In this document: piece by piece, positions 1 through 7,779 of the stretch
Position numbering within the stretch: the first letter of the stretch is position 1
Layout of the letters: every line of letters begins with the position of its first letter
Assembly: GCF_014763045.1 (NCBI RefSeq)
Contig: NZ_JACTAG010000005.1
Location: forward strand, 1 to 62,415
Length of the DNA stretch: 62,415 nucleotides
Direction: 5' to 3'
Source: Sulfitobacter aestuariivivens
Lineage (GTDB): Bacteria > Pseudomonadota > Alphaproteobacteria > Rhodobacterales > Rhodobacteraceae
Program-made: the position numbers and the translations under genes
The notes under the pieces: generated by a model
Told to the model about the DNA's origin: nothing
The model's database searches: none
Seen by the model: the letters and a program-made list of their open reading frames with translations, nothing else

Positions 1-65
1 CGCTCAACAACCTGCGCTACAGCGTCCTGCTTAAACTCATCCGTAAACCGTATTCCCTTGTTCAT
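1..65 (-). CDS. IS3-family transposase OrfA, N-terminal fragment
   Basis: The minus-strand ATG at 63-65 opens a frame beginning MNKGIRFTDEFKQDAVAQVV, typical of the helix-turn-helix OrfA subunit of IS3 transposases, which binds the terminal repeats and is normally joined to OrfB by programmed frameshifting. A Shine-Dalgarno-like GGAGAG lies just upstream. The rest of the gene is outside the window, so it cannot be judged intact. Confidence 0.6.
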   Translation of the reverse strand, partial: MNKGIRFTDEFKQDAVAQVVE

Positions 66-125
66 ATCCGTCTCTCCTTGGTCCCAAAATTACCAAGCAA
101 AGCGTCTACAAATCTAGGGGCACCT
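1..125 (-). mobile_element. IS3-family element, one end (runs off the window)
   Basis: Read on the minus strand, the element begins at about position 125 with TGAGGTGCCCCTAG, an IS3-like terminus. It is followed 60 bases later by a Shine-Dalgarno (GGAGAG) and the start of an OrfA-type transposase. Its first base falls exactly where the neighbouring IS1182-type transposase stops making sense, so this element inserted into that gene. Only the 5' end lies in the window. The family call rests on the terminus and 21 residues of OrfA. Confidence 0.6.
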
Positions 126-472
126 CAGTTCTTCGAAAAGGTGGAGTGGTCCGGTACACGGTCGTTCAGATCGAGCCGACAGAACCAGCGATACGCGAGG
201 TTCAGATGCACCTCTTCACACAGACGTCGCTCAGACCGGATACCGAAGCAATAGCCTACGAGCAGCATGCGGATTAGCAGTTCCGGGTCGACCGACGGGC
301 GACCGGTATGACTGTAGAAGTCCGCGAGATGCGCCCGGATACTGGCCAGATCAACGAACCGATTAATCGACCGCAACAGGTGATCGAGTGGAACATGATC
401 TTCCAAAGAGAACTCGTAGAACAGTGCCGGCTGTGCTTCCTGCTTCGGTCCCATCATCGCCAATCCCTCCAT
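126..472 (-). pseudogene. IS1182/IS5-type transposase (DUF772), 5' fragment
   Basis: About 115 residues match the N-terminal DUF772 domain of IS1182-type transposases, including FSLEDHVPLDHLLRSINRFV, the region with RPSVDPELLIRMLLVGYCFG, and the end motif VPDHSTFSKN. Intact relatives continue after this motif into the catalytic DDE domain. Here the reading frame meets a TGA supplied by the first bases of the IS3 element, so the gene is cut and cannot encode a working transposase. The initiator may be the codon at 472 or the methionines at about 457/454. Confidence 0.75.
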
Positions 473-609
473 CTAGGAAGAATTGAATCAGCGACTTACT
501 CCCCGATCAAGGAAGAGTTTTTCAACGAAATACGCCCTTCCCGCAGAAAGGTGACTATTTGACCGACGTTCTGCAGTCCTGGCAGCAGCAACTATGTTGT
601 GTTAGAAAA

Positions 610-638
610 CCTCAGACCAAAGTCACAATTGTCTGAGG
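610..638 (-). terminator. Rho-independent terminator of the first fic gene
   Basis: CCTCAGAC (610-617) and GTCTGAGG (631-638) form a perfect 8-bp stem with a 13-base loop. On the minus strand the stem is followed by TTTTCT. It lies 30 bases past the stop of the Fic gene at 668, in the right orientation to end its transcript. The remaining bases of 473-667 hold no gene that I can support. Confidence 0.6.
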
Positions 639-667
639 TTTCCGCCGTCTACGCCAGCGATGCACTA

Positions 668-1780
668 CTAATCCGGTCCTTCCAGCTCCAACCTGTAACG
701 TGTGTGTCGGCGTTCGCCAGTACGCGTCAGGGCTCCGATTTCGACAAGTTCCTGTAGATCCCGTGTAGCGGTCGCGCGCGACGTACCCGTGATCGAAATG
801 TAGTTCTCCGCACTCAGGCCACCTTTGAACCCGTCAGGCCCCTCGCGGAACATCCGCTCGATCACCTTGGCCTGTCTTCCATTCAGCGCTTCGCGATGTC
901 GGTCGTAGAAATGCGCCTTGGCAATGAAGAAGCCCACGCGGTCAAGGGTGACTTGCTGCGCTGCCAGAACGGCCTCTGCAAACCAAACCAGCCAAGGTGT
1001 GACATCCAGTGTCTTCTGGTGCCGCTCTAGCTGATCGTAATAATCCTTCCGCTTTCGCTCGATGGTGAAGGCCAGCGCGATGAGGCTTGGCTGGCCAATA
1101 TTCTGAGCCAGGGATTTTTCGGCCAGAGCCCGACCCAAACGACCATTGCCGTCCTCAAAGGGATGGATGCTTTCGAAGTAGAGATGGCTGAGACCAGCGC
1201 GTGTCAATGCTGGTAAGGGCCCTTCCTTATTCGGCGCTGTCCGGTTGAACCAATCGACATATTGGCCCATCTCGTCTGGAACTTGCTTAGACGGTGGGGC
1301 CTCACAATGCACAACCGGGCGGTCAAGACGACCCGAGACGATCTGCATGGCATCCTCGTGCTGCCGGTATGACCCGATGGCCTCCAGATGCTTGTCGAAT
1401 GACAATAGCATCTCGTGCCACCGAAACAGGGTCTCGTGCGTGAGAGGCTCGGCATAGGTCGAGTAAACATCGACCATCATCTCGGCCACGCCCTGCTCTC
1501 GGGGTTTGCTCGGATAGCTGTCCGGTTCCAATCCGAGGTGTCGACGAAGAGAGGATTGAACGCTGCGCCGGTCAAGCATCTCGCCTTCAATGGCGCTGGT
1601 TTTCATAGCCTCATCGCTCAGCAGGTCGATGCGGAGTTGATCACGTTCTGACGGGCCAACATGCTGAACGGCACCCAGGACTTCGCCTGACGACATCAGG
1701 AAGCGCTGCTCGAACGGTGCCAGTGATGCTGCGTCGTACCGGAAATCCGGCCAACCGGATATCTGCCAGTTCCATGCCAT
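668..1780 (-). CDS. Fic family protein with C-terminal winged helix
   Basis: This is a 370-residue Fic (AMP- or nucleotidyl-transferase) protein. The catalytic motif HPFEDGNGRLGR lies at residues 206-217. An N-terminal inhibitory-helix-like SAIEGE lies at about 62-67, which in Fic families folds over the active site and restrains it. The N-terminal 80 residues resemble the DUF4172 region found in front of such Fic domains. The last 60 residues (SITGTSRATATRDLQELVEI and the basic wing after it) look like a winged helix, so the protein may bind DNA. It is transcribed alone, with palindromic repeats just upstream at 1784-1853 and a terminator downstream. Target protein unknown. Regulation of its own promoter is inference. 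Confidence 0.85.
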   Translation of the reverse strand: MAWNWQISGWPDFRYDAASLAPFEQRFLMSSGEVLGAVQHVGPSERDQLRIDLLSDEAMKTSAIEGEMLDRRSVQSSLRRHLGLEPDSYPSKPREQGVAEMMVDVYSTYAEPLTHETLFRWHEMLLSFDKHLEAIGSYRQHEDAMQIVSGRLDRPVVHCEAPPSKQVPDEMGQYVDWFNRTAPNKEGPLPALTRAGLSHLYFESIHPFEDGNGRLGRALAEKSLAQNIGQPSLIALAFTIERKRKDYYDQLERHQKTLDVTPWLVWFAEAVLAAQQVTLDRVGFFIAKAHFYDRHREALNGRQAKVIERMFREGPDGFKGGLSAENYISITGTSRATATRDLQELVEIGALTRTGERRHTRYRLELEGPD

Positions 1781-1783
1781 GCG

Positions 1784-1853
1784 TTATAGAAGTCCTTTCT
1801 ATAACTCACATATAGACCATTTTTGAGTTATAGAAATCAATCCTATAACTCAA
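1784..1853 (-). promoter_or_regulatory. Operator-like inverted repeats upstream of fic
   Basis: Two palindromes share a core. TTATAGAA (1784-1791) pairs with TTCTATAA (1797-1804), and TTGAGTTATAG (1823-1833) pairs perfectly with CTATAACTCAA (1843-1853). CTATAACTCA also recurs as a direct repeat (1799-1808, 1844-1852 region). The block lies directly before the fic start codon, so it is a plausible operator for the winged helix of that Fic protein. Confidence 0.5.
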
Positions 1854-1866
1854 ACACGTGCAAAAA

Positions 1867-1905
1867 CACGTAAACCCTGCTGTGCATTTGCACGTAAAAC
1901 CTGCT
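1867..1905. repeat. Two 15-bp direct repeats
   Basis: CACGTAAACCCTGCT (1867-1881) and CACGTAAAACCTGCT (1891-1905) differ at one position and start 24 bp apart. They lie between the fic operator region and the 3' end of scpB. Possible protein-binding sites; no partner can be assigned. Confidence 0.4.
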
Positions 1906-1958
1906 CATACCTCCGACTGATTGAAAGTCAAAGCCCGACCAATTGAAAGCGAGCACCC

Positions 1959-2603
1959 TCAAGCCTGCAGAGTTCGGGCCTGTTCATTCGCGCCATCAGT
2001 AGCCAAGTCCAGCTCCGGCAAATCTCGCAGGGTCTGGAAATCGAAGGTCGTTAAAAATGTCTCTGTCGTGACGAACGTGTGCGGCGCACCGGGCCGCGGC
2101 GAGCGCGGACCGCTGGCGATCAGATCCTTGTACCGCAGCCGGGCGAGCAGATCGCGGCTCACCTCCTTTCCAAAGATGTCCTTGAGCCCCGCCCGGTCGA
2201 TGGGCTGGTGATAGGCGATGGCACAGAGCACGCCCATCTCCATCTCGGTGAAGGCGAGCGATTGATCGCCAAGATCAGCCGCAGCCTTGATGGCATCGGC
2301 GAACTGCGGCTTCGTGCGAAACATCCAGCCACCCGCCACATGCACCAGCTCATAGGGTCGGCCGACCAGCTCCGCCTGGATGTCGTCGATCAGCGTCTCG
2401 ACCGATACCCCCTGCCCCACCACGCGGGCGAGGTCTTCGCGACCGACCGGCGAGGCACTCGCGAAGAGCACCGCCTCGATCCGACCCATCCATTCCCGCC
2501 AGCGCAGTTCCTGTGGCAGGTCCTCGAGCTCCCGGTCGAACGCGCCATCGCGTGCCAAGCCCCCCTGGCCTTTTTCGGGCTTGCGTTTCACCGCAACATT
2601 CAT
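1959..2603 (-). CDS. scpB: ScpB-like segregation/condensation protein
   Basis: This 214-residue protein resembles ScpB, the winged-helix kleisin partner in the SMC-ScpAB complex. The match is to the first winged-helix segment (MGRIEAVLFASASPVGREDLA) and the second (FTEMEMGVLCAIAYHQPIDR, then the recognition helix region to RYKDLIASGPRSPRPG). It ends with a typical TTETFLTTFDFQTL segment. Chromosomal ScpB is normally beside scpA, but here no scpA is present and the partner is a DUF1403 gene whose stop codon overlaps this ATG (ATGA). This looks like a plasmid paralogue, perhaps helping plasmid segregation or acting as a DNA-binding accessory. The function in this context is inferred. Confidence 0.8.
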   Translation of the reverse strand: MNVAVKRKPEKGQGGLARDGAFDRELEDLPQELRWREWMGRIEAVLFASASPVGREDLARVVGQGVSVETLIDDIQAELVGRPYELVHVAGGWMFRTKPQFADAIKAAADLGDQSLAFTEMEMGVLCAIAYHQPIDRAGLKDIFGKEVSRDLLARLRYKDLIASGPRSPRPGAPHTFVTTETFLTTFDFQTLRDLPELDLATDGANEQARTLQA

Positions 2604-3554
2604 GGCGCGATCCCGTAGAGCCGGAACGTGGACCGCCCGGTCAGTTCGCGCGCCACTTTCAGCTCGACCAGCCGGTCACAGAACCGCCGCGCGGCGCGGT
2701 CTGTCATCGGGATTGTGGTGCCCAGTATCATCGGCGACAGCATGGTTGATGGTGCGACCGCATCTTCCGTCAGGAACAGCTCGACCGCCGCATCCGATCC
2801 TTTGGCCCGGAGCCTCGGGGCGATGGTGCGAAGGACTTCGGCACGACGCGCCAGATCACGCCCCAGACGGATCGTCTCTTCGATAGACTCAACGATCCGC
2901 ACTTGGGCGGCCAACTCGGCCCCCTGCCCTTCTGCGGTCAGATCGCGTTGCGCCGTCTTTGTCAGCCGCCGTGCCGAGACAGGTAGCACCTGCTTCCAGT
3001 TCAATGCCTGTGCCAAAACCACATCCGAGAGCAGGCACGCGACCTGCTCTCCTCGGTCGTCGACCTCGAGCACGCTTCGTAGGACGGCCGCACACCCCCC
3101 CCAATGGCCCATGCGTCCGAGCGCGCTCTTGCCCGGCGTCCAGCCACACACCCACCTCGCCCGCAAGGTCCGCGCCGATTAGGTCGGCTATCTCACCCGC
3201 CCCGCCTGCCCGCAGACGTATGGCCTCACGCCAGAAGGCCAACAGATCTCCGTCTGGACCCCGCGCCTCGCCCCGCGGCGTCAGGTGGTAGGCGTCGCGG
3301 ATATCGGCCTCGCGCGCCAACCGCCCCTCCAGTTTTGAGGTCGCAGTCGCTGCACTCAACGCCAACCGGTTGGCGAGCAGCTTGATGGGTACGCCTTGCT
3401 TTGGATCACAGACCAGCGCATCCAGTACTGTCAGGGCCGCCCCTGACCGAAAAGCCACAGTTTCAGTGGTTTCGACACGTCCGGAGGTGACCCAACCCGG
3501 AAGTTTCGGTAGGGTGTTGAGGTCGTCGGCAATAGCTGTGGACTGATATGTCAT
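2600..3554 (-). pseudogene. DUF1403 family protein, frameshifted in a G8 run
   Basis: The N-terminal half begins MTYQSTAIADDLNTLPKLPG (start at 3554) and runs in one frame through LIGADLAGEVGVWLDAGQE. The C-terminal half (GGCAAVLRSVLEVDDRGEQV to FRLYGIAP) is in the next frame. The two join cleanly at eight C's (3095-3102; G8 on the coding strand): removing one G restores a continuous protein of about 317 residues, a usual size for DUF1403. It could be a true frameshift, a sequencing or assembly slip, or a phase-variable tract. The gene overlaps scpB by four bases (ATGA). DUF1403 has no established function. Its repeated pairing with scpB on Rhodobacterales plasmids is my recollection. Confidence 0.65.
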
Positions 3555-3668
3555 CCCACAACAATATCCTGTCACGGCGCTTTCCGCTACCATATACTGT
3601 AGAAACCGCCCCACCCTGCGGTTCTTAGCTATGTCCAATAAGTTTGCCTTATCGAACATTTTTAGATT

Positions 3669-3974
3669 ATGCTCCGATGCATGCGCAAAACTTCCGAGAA
3701 CCAACGCCTAAAGGCCGAGAAATCGAGCTCAATGCACCCGGATACGGCGCGCGACCTCGAGCGCGACGAGAGAGAGCATACGGAAGACGGCGCGATCACC
3801 CTGCCCGCCCATGTCGCCGGATCCGGCACGCTCGACCGATTGGTCGACACCGCCCGCGACTATGCGCGCGCCTCGTGGCCGAACAAGATGGCAGCCGTCT
3901 TCGGTGAAAATGCTGTTGGAGCGGCGGAACGACTTGGCCTCATGCCGTACGAATCGAGCCCAGATCAGATGTAG
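3669..3974 (+). pseudogene. Probable N-terminal remnant of a tyrosine integrase
   Basis: A 101-residue frame contains ALPAHV-like and SGTLDRLVDTARDYARAS segments that resemble the start of the SAM-like core-binding domain of plasmid tyrosine integrases (usually followed by NTxRAYxxDW). After ARAS the frame turns into WPNKMAAVFGENAVGAAERL, with no catalytic domain, so only the first 60-70 residues look like an integrase. The gene points away from DUF1403. The identification is by eye; a free-standing small protein is possible. Start could be 3669 or 3684. Confidence 0.4.
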
Positions 3975-4315
3975 CTTCTGACCCGAATCCAAAAAATTTC
4001 ACCGGGAGAAAACTCCGCATGAGGCAGAAAGTGCCATTAGTTGCTTGGGGTTAGCTGCTAATGTGCCAACTCAACAGAGTAGCGGCTCGATTCGGTTAGA
4101 TCTGCATTTAATATATCTATATCAATGACTTGCTGGGTTTTTTATACGACAACACCTATAGGTGTTGTGGATAACTTTAACACTACATTTAGATTCTTCT
4201 TGCCGGACTCACTGGATCGTGGCATTCCCATTCTGACGGAAAAACGCGTCAGACACGCTGTACACCGTCAGAATGACTAAGAGCCTCAACAGAGGCCGAG
4301 AGTGGGCGGCAGGAC
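3975..4315 (+). promoter_or_regulatory. repABC promoter/operator region
   Basis: No gene is visible in these 341 bp. They are A+T-rich around 4105-4145. The region contains a perfect 20-bp palindrome, ACAACACCTATAGGTGTTGT (4149-4168). Closer to repA is a perfect 11-bp inverted repeat, CATTCTGACGG (4229-4239) with CCGTCAGAATG (4265-4275), which encloses a smaller GCGT/ACGC pair. RepA (often with RepB) represses its own operon in repABC plasmids, so these repeats are good operator candidates. No promoter hexamers could be placed with confidence. Confidence 0.5.
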
Positions 4316-5515
4316 ATGGATGATCGTAACATTGGATATACGCAAGGCATAGGCTCTTCCGATATCGGAGCATTTGCCGACAATCTGGCTGAGTCTTTGG
4401 ATCGCCAGATGAAGATCGCTTTCGAACCCGAAGAACGAAAGTCCCTACGCTGCTTCAGTTCCACCGAAGTCGCCGGCCTCCTGCGCGTAAGCACATCTAA
4501 CCTGCGCAACCGGCACAAGGACGGCAGCTTCCCGGAAGTGCATACAGACAACCGCGGACACCGGTTCTACACAGCCCAAGAGATTGATGAGTTGCGCGAT
4601 GTTCTTGGACGCACTGGAAAGAACGCAGAAAGCTACCGCCCAGGTCGACGTGATGGCGATCGTCTCCAGGTGATATCCGTCGTCAACTTCAAAGGCGGTT
4701 CATCAAAGACAACTGCAACGATTCATCTTGCGCAAAGGTATGCCTTGCGCGGTTACCGCGTGCTGGTCCTAGACCTCGATCCGCAAGCAAGTTTGACCAC
4801 GTTTTTCGGCTTTCGGCCCGAGCTTGAGTTCGCCGATGGCGGCACAATCTATGATGCTTTGAGATATGAGGACCAAATTCCTCTCTCGAACGTCATCCAA
4901 AAGACCTACTTCCATAAGCTCGACATGGTGCCCGCCGGTTTGATGCTCTCGGAGTACGAAACCGAGACCGCAAACGCTCTCGCCCGTCGCGTACAACCCA
5001 TCTTTGCAGAGCGCCTCGCCTTGGCGCTTGAAGAGGTTGAAGCAAACTACGACATCGTCCTGATCGACTGCCCGCCTCAGCTTGGGTTTCTAACCCTGAC
5101 TGCGCTGGCCGCCTCGACGGGGCTTTTGGTTACCGTGGTACCTGGCATGCTTGACATCGCATCCATGAGCCAATTCCTGAAGCTTGCTTCAGAAACGGTC
5201 AAGGCGGTGGAGGAAGCCATCGGTCGGCGTGTCACATGGGATTTTGTCAAGTTCCTGATTACCAGATATGAACCGTCGGACGGGCCGCAGACCCAAATGG
5301 CAGGCTACCTGAGATCGATCTTGGCCGGACAGGTCATGACAGAGCCAATGCTGAAATCTACAGCAATCTCGGACGCCGGTATGACCCAGCAAACCGTCTA
5401 CGAAGTTGATCCGAGCCAATTCATCAGAAAAACGATTGATCGTGCACTGACCAGCGTGAACGGCGTTGGCGATGAGTTGGAACAGACAATCCAAATGGCA
5501 TGGGGGCGTCGCTGA
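4316..5515 (+). CDS. repA: RepA, ParA-type plasmid partition ATPase
   Basis: This 399-residue RepA is first in the repABC operon. Residues 47-97 form a helix-turn-helix (FSSTEVAGLLRVSTSNLRNR), as in long ParA proteins that also repress their own promoter. A deviant Walker A, KGGSSKTT, lies at 126-133; the Walker A' VLVLDLDPQASLT and Walker B DIVLIDCPPQLG follow. The ATPase cycle moves plasmid copies bound by RepB. The gene ends with TGATG, so repB starts on the last base of the stop codon, indicating translational coupling. Upstream palindromes are probable operators. Confidence 0.95.
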   Translation: MDDRNIGYTQGIGSSDIGAFADNLAESLDRQMKIAFEPEERKSLRCFSSTEVAGLLRVSTSNLRNRHKDGSFPEVHTDNRGHRFYTAQEIDELRDVLGRTGKNAESYRPGRRDGDRLQVISVVNFKGGSSKTTATIHLAQRYALRGYRVLVLDLDPQASLTTFFGFRPELEFADGGTIYDALRYEDQIPLSNVIQKTYFHKLDMVPAGLMLSEYETETANALARRVQPIFAERLALALEEVEANYDIVLIDCPPQLGFLTLTALAASTGLLVTVVPGMLDIASMSQFLKLASETVKAVEEAIGRRVTWDFVKFLITRYEPSDGPQTQMAGYLRSILAGQVMTEPMLKSTAISDAGMTQQTVYEVDPSQFIRKTIDRALTSVNGVGDELEQTIQMAWGRR

Positions 5516-6483
5516 TGGCCCGAAATATCTTCAATCAGCCACCAAAGGACGAGAAGGAGAGCGCAGCCCTCTCCCCTACCCCGCCAAAAGCGGCAAAGCT
5601 GCCGGGATCTGTTGGAGGATTGCGCGACTCTTTGCGCGAGATCACAGCAAACTCGATTCGCGATATCGAGCCCGATCAGATTGATATGGATGGGCTGCGC
5701 GATCGGTTGGTGCTAGAAGATTCCAGCATCGATGAATTGGCCGAGAGTATCGCCAAGCATGGCCAACAAGTGCCAATCATGGTCCGTCCATCTGCCCAAC
5801 CGGACAGATACCGCATCATCTACGGCCGCCGCAGGCTTGCGGCGATCCGTAAGGTCGGTGGAACGGTCAAGGCAATTGTTCGAACCTTGGACGATGACGC
5901 ATCTCTGATCGCTCAAGGCCAGGAGAACAACCTCAGGCTTGATCCGTCTTTCATAGAAAAGTCAATTTTTATCAAAGAGATGCAAGAATCCGGGTACAAA
6001 CCCGGTGTCATTCAAGATGCTCTAGGTCTGACCCGGCAAGGCGTATCCAACCACAGGGTCGTCATAGAACAACTGCCGGACGGTCTTGTTCAACTCATCG
6101 GGCCAGCACATGGGATCGGACGACGGCAGTGGGGTGAGCTAGCTGCCTTATCGGTGAAGGTAGATTTGGTGGACATCGCCAAAGAGGCGCTCGCCGCCCT
6201 GCCCGACGACACTCCTAGTTCCGAAAAGTTCCAAGCGGTCTATTCGGCTTGCTCGAGCAAAGCACGTAGCGACAAGAAGCCGCCCAATCGTGGGCTGACT
6301 TCGGTCATCAATGATGAGAACGGCAGTTCATTGGGCACGCTGACAATCGATGAGAAGGTGATCTCTCTCAAGGTCACCAAGAAGGACAATCCAGAATTCG
6401 GCCAATGGCTCGAAGAACACGCTGAAGCTACGCTTTTGCAACTCTTCGTACAGTGGCGGAATGAGAGAGGCTCTGGGTCCTAA
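5515..6483 (+). CDS. repB: RepB, ParB-type partition protein
   Basis: This 322-residue centromere-binding protein has a ParB N-terminal fold (LVLEDSSIDELAESIAKHGQ, then RYRIIYGRRRLAAIRKVG at about 100-120) and a central helix-turn-helix (YKPGVIQDALGLTRQGVSNH). The ATG at 5515 is preferred over an in-frame ATG at 5500 because it forms the TGATG coupling junction with repA and gives the common RepB N terminus MARNIFNQPPKDEKES. RepB should bind 16-bp parS palindromes; the two copies just after repC are the obvious targets. It works with RepA in plasmid segregation. Confidence 0.95.
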   Translation: MARNIFNQPPKDEKESAALSPTPPKAAKLPGSVGGLRDSLREITANSIRDIEPDQIDMDGLRDRLVLEDSSIDELAESIAKHGQQVPIMVRPSAQPDRYRIIYGRRRLAAIRKVGGTVKAIVRTLDDDASLIAQGQENNLRLDPSFIEKSIFIKEMQESGYKPGVIQDALGLTRQGVSNHRVVIEQLPDGLVQLIGPAHGIGRRQWGELAALSVKVDLVDIAKEALAALPDDTPSSEKFQAVYSACSSKARSDKKPPNRGLTSVINDENGSSLGTLTIDEKVISLKVTKKDNPEFGQWLEEHAEATLLQLFVQWRNERGSGS

Positions 6484-6499
6484 CCCAGGCCACAACAGA

Positions 6500-6586
6500 G
6501 CAACACGAGCAGAGGAGAAAAGCGAAGACCCGAAAGAAAAGAGCCCCCCAAAGTTTCCCCTGGAGAGCCCTCATCATCTGATTAGC
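6500..6586 (-). ncRNA. Candidate antisense RNA (ctRNA/incA type) of repABC
   Basis: The repB-repC gap of repABC plasmids normally encodes a small counter-transcribed RNA that limits RepC synthesis. On the minus strand a good promoter is visible: TTGACC at 6616-6621, a 17-bp spacer and TACATC at 6593-6598, placing the start near 6586. The RNA would run left, complementary to the repB-repC mRNA. I could not identify its terminator, so the left end is approximate. Confidence 0.45.
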
Positions 6587-6624
6587 ATCTTTGATGTAGC
6601 AACCTCCAGCGTACCGGTCAAGAG

Positions 6625-6650
6625 TCACCGATTCGGTGGACTAATATTTT
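6625..6650 (+). terminator. Attenuator hairpin in the repC leader
   Basis: CACCG (6626-6630), loop ATT, CGGTG (6634-6638), with an outer GT/AC pair, is followed by CTAATATTTTTT. This gives an intrinsic-terminator layout in the mRNA between the ctRNA target and the repC start. In repABC attenuation, binding of the antisense RNA favours such a terminator and cuts repC expression. The role is inferred from position and known family behaviour. Confidence 0.5.
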
Positions 6651-6722
6651 TTGCCTTTTTCCGCGAAAATTCGAGGAAAGAGACGGGGAAATTGTGGGCC
6701 GAACGGTCGTCGTGAACAAGCC

Positions 6723-7778
6723 ATGGCATTTACAAAACTCTCGATCGAAGCCGCAGGTGCTGATGCAACTTGCGGCTCATTTCCCCCATCTGAAACCGAC
6801 GTCTGGACCATCTTCAGAGCCCTGAGAGATGCACGCAGCGTGTTTGGTCTACGTCCTGGCCACATACAGACACTTCAAGCAATGCTCAGTTTTCTGAAAC
6901 CTGGCCATGGCGAAACGGTTTTTGCGTCTAACAATTCACTTTGCCAGCGCGTTGGCGGAATCGACGAACGGACACTCCGGAGGCACATCAACCGCTTCGT
7001 TGAACTCGGATTCATCAAGCGCAATGACAGCTCGAACCGAAAGCGCTACCGCGTTCGCTCATCCGACGGGGAGTGCATCAGTTATGGATTGTCTCTCACC
7101 CCCCTGCTCCAACGTGCGAGCGAGCTTATAGCCATCGCGCAAGAGATCGAGAATAACCGGCGAGATCGGATATTTGTCCGCAAACAGATCCTTACAAAGC
7201 TCGCCCATTTGGAAGAGAACGATCCTAGCAACGCATTCATCAACCACGCACGGAAGGCTCTACGCAGGAAGCTGAGCCTCCCCGAATACCACGCTCTGCT
7301 CGCCAATACAGATGCAGAGTGCCAGAGTTTGTCTGCCCCGGATGATCCGCCTGAAACTATGGAATTGCCCGTCAATGACGGACAAACTGTCCGGCATCAA
7401 TCTAAGTCTGAAGAAGAAAAAAAAGATTTAGATATCAACATAGGCGATGAGGCCCTGAAACCAGACTTGCTGACCTCAGTCTGCGATCAGGCGACATCGT
7501 TTTCCACAGAGAGACTTAGAAACTGGTTAGACATTGAAAACCATGCTCGAACACTTGCACCCATGATGGGCATTCACCCAGAAACTTTCGAGAAAGCCAA
7601 GAATGCTGTAGGAGCTCAGAAAGCGTCATGCGCGATCTTCATCATGCTACAACTTGGAAAACGCATCAGGGATTTTGGGGCGTATTTTCACAGTATCACC
7701 CTGGGTCAAAAGCAAAACCAATTTGATCCATTAGCTTTGATCAAGCGACTATCCGAAACCAATGAGCGAACTGTCTAA
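6723..7778 (+). CDS. repC: RepC, replication initiator of the repABC plasmid
   Basis: This 351-residue RepC has an N-terminal winged-helix region (HIQTLQAMLSFLKPG, then NNSLCQRVGGIDERTLRRHI and FIKRNDSSNRKRYRVRS) and the typical C-terminal ending with GAYFHSITLGQK. RepC initiates replication, usually at an A+T-rich site inside its own gene. The start at 6723 gives the usual MAFTKLSI-type N terminus; an upstream in-frame ATG (6651) would overlap the attenuator. Expression is probably limited by the antisense RNA before it. The stop codon is followed after one base by a 16-bp palindrome. It is the only complete repC in the window. Confidence 0.92.
   Translation: MAFTKLSIEAAGADATCGSFPPSETDVWTIFRALRDARSVFGLRPGHIQTLQAMLSFLKPGHGETVFASNNSLCQRVGGIDERTLRRHINRFVELGFIKRNDSSNRKRYRVRSSDGECISYGLSLTPLLQRASELIAIAQEIENNRRDRIFVRKQILTKLAHLEENDPSNAFINHARKALRRKLSLPEYHALLANTDAECQSLSAPDDPPETMELPVNDGQTVRHQSKSEEEKKDLDINIGDEALKPDLLTSVCDQATSFSTERLRNWLDIENHARTLAPMMGIHPETFEKAKNAVGAQKASCAIFIMLQLGKRIRDFGAYFHSITLGQKQNQFDPLALIKRLSETNERTV
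7405..7445. other. A+T-rich stretch inside repC, candidate oriV
   Basis: Within repC the sequence becomes strongly A+T-rich and purine-biased around GAAGAAGAAAAAAAAGATTT (7410-7430). The origin of repABC plasmids has been mapped inside repC at such a low-GC patch. Assignment is by analogy only. Confidence 0.4.
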
Positions 7779-7779
7779 T

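Noticed and set aside
4100..4145. A+T-rich stretch upstream of repA as the replication origin
   Set aside because: repABC origins lie within repC, so this stretch is more likely promoter DNA.
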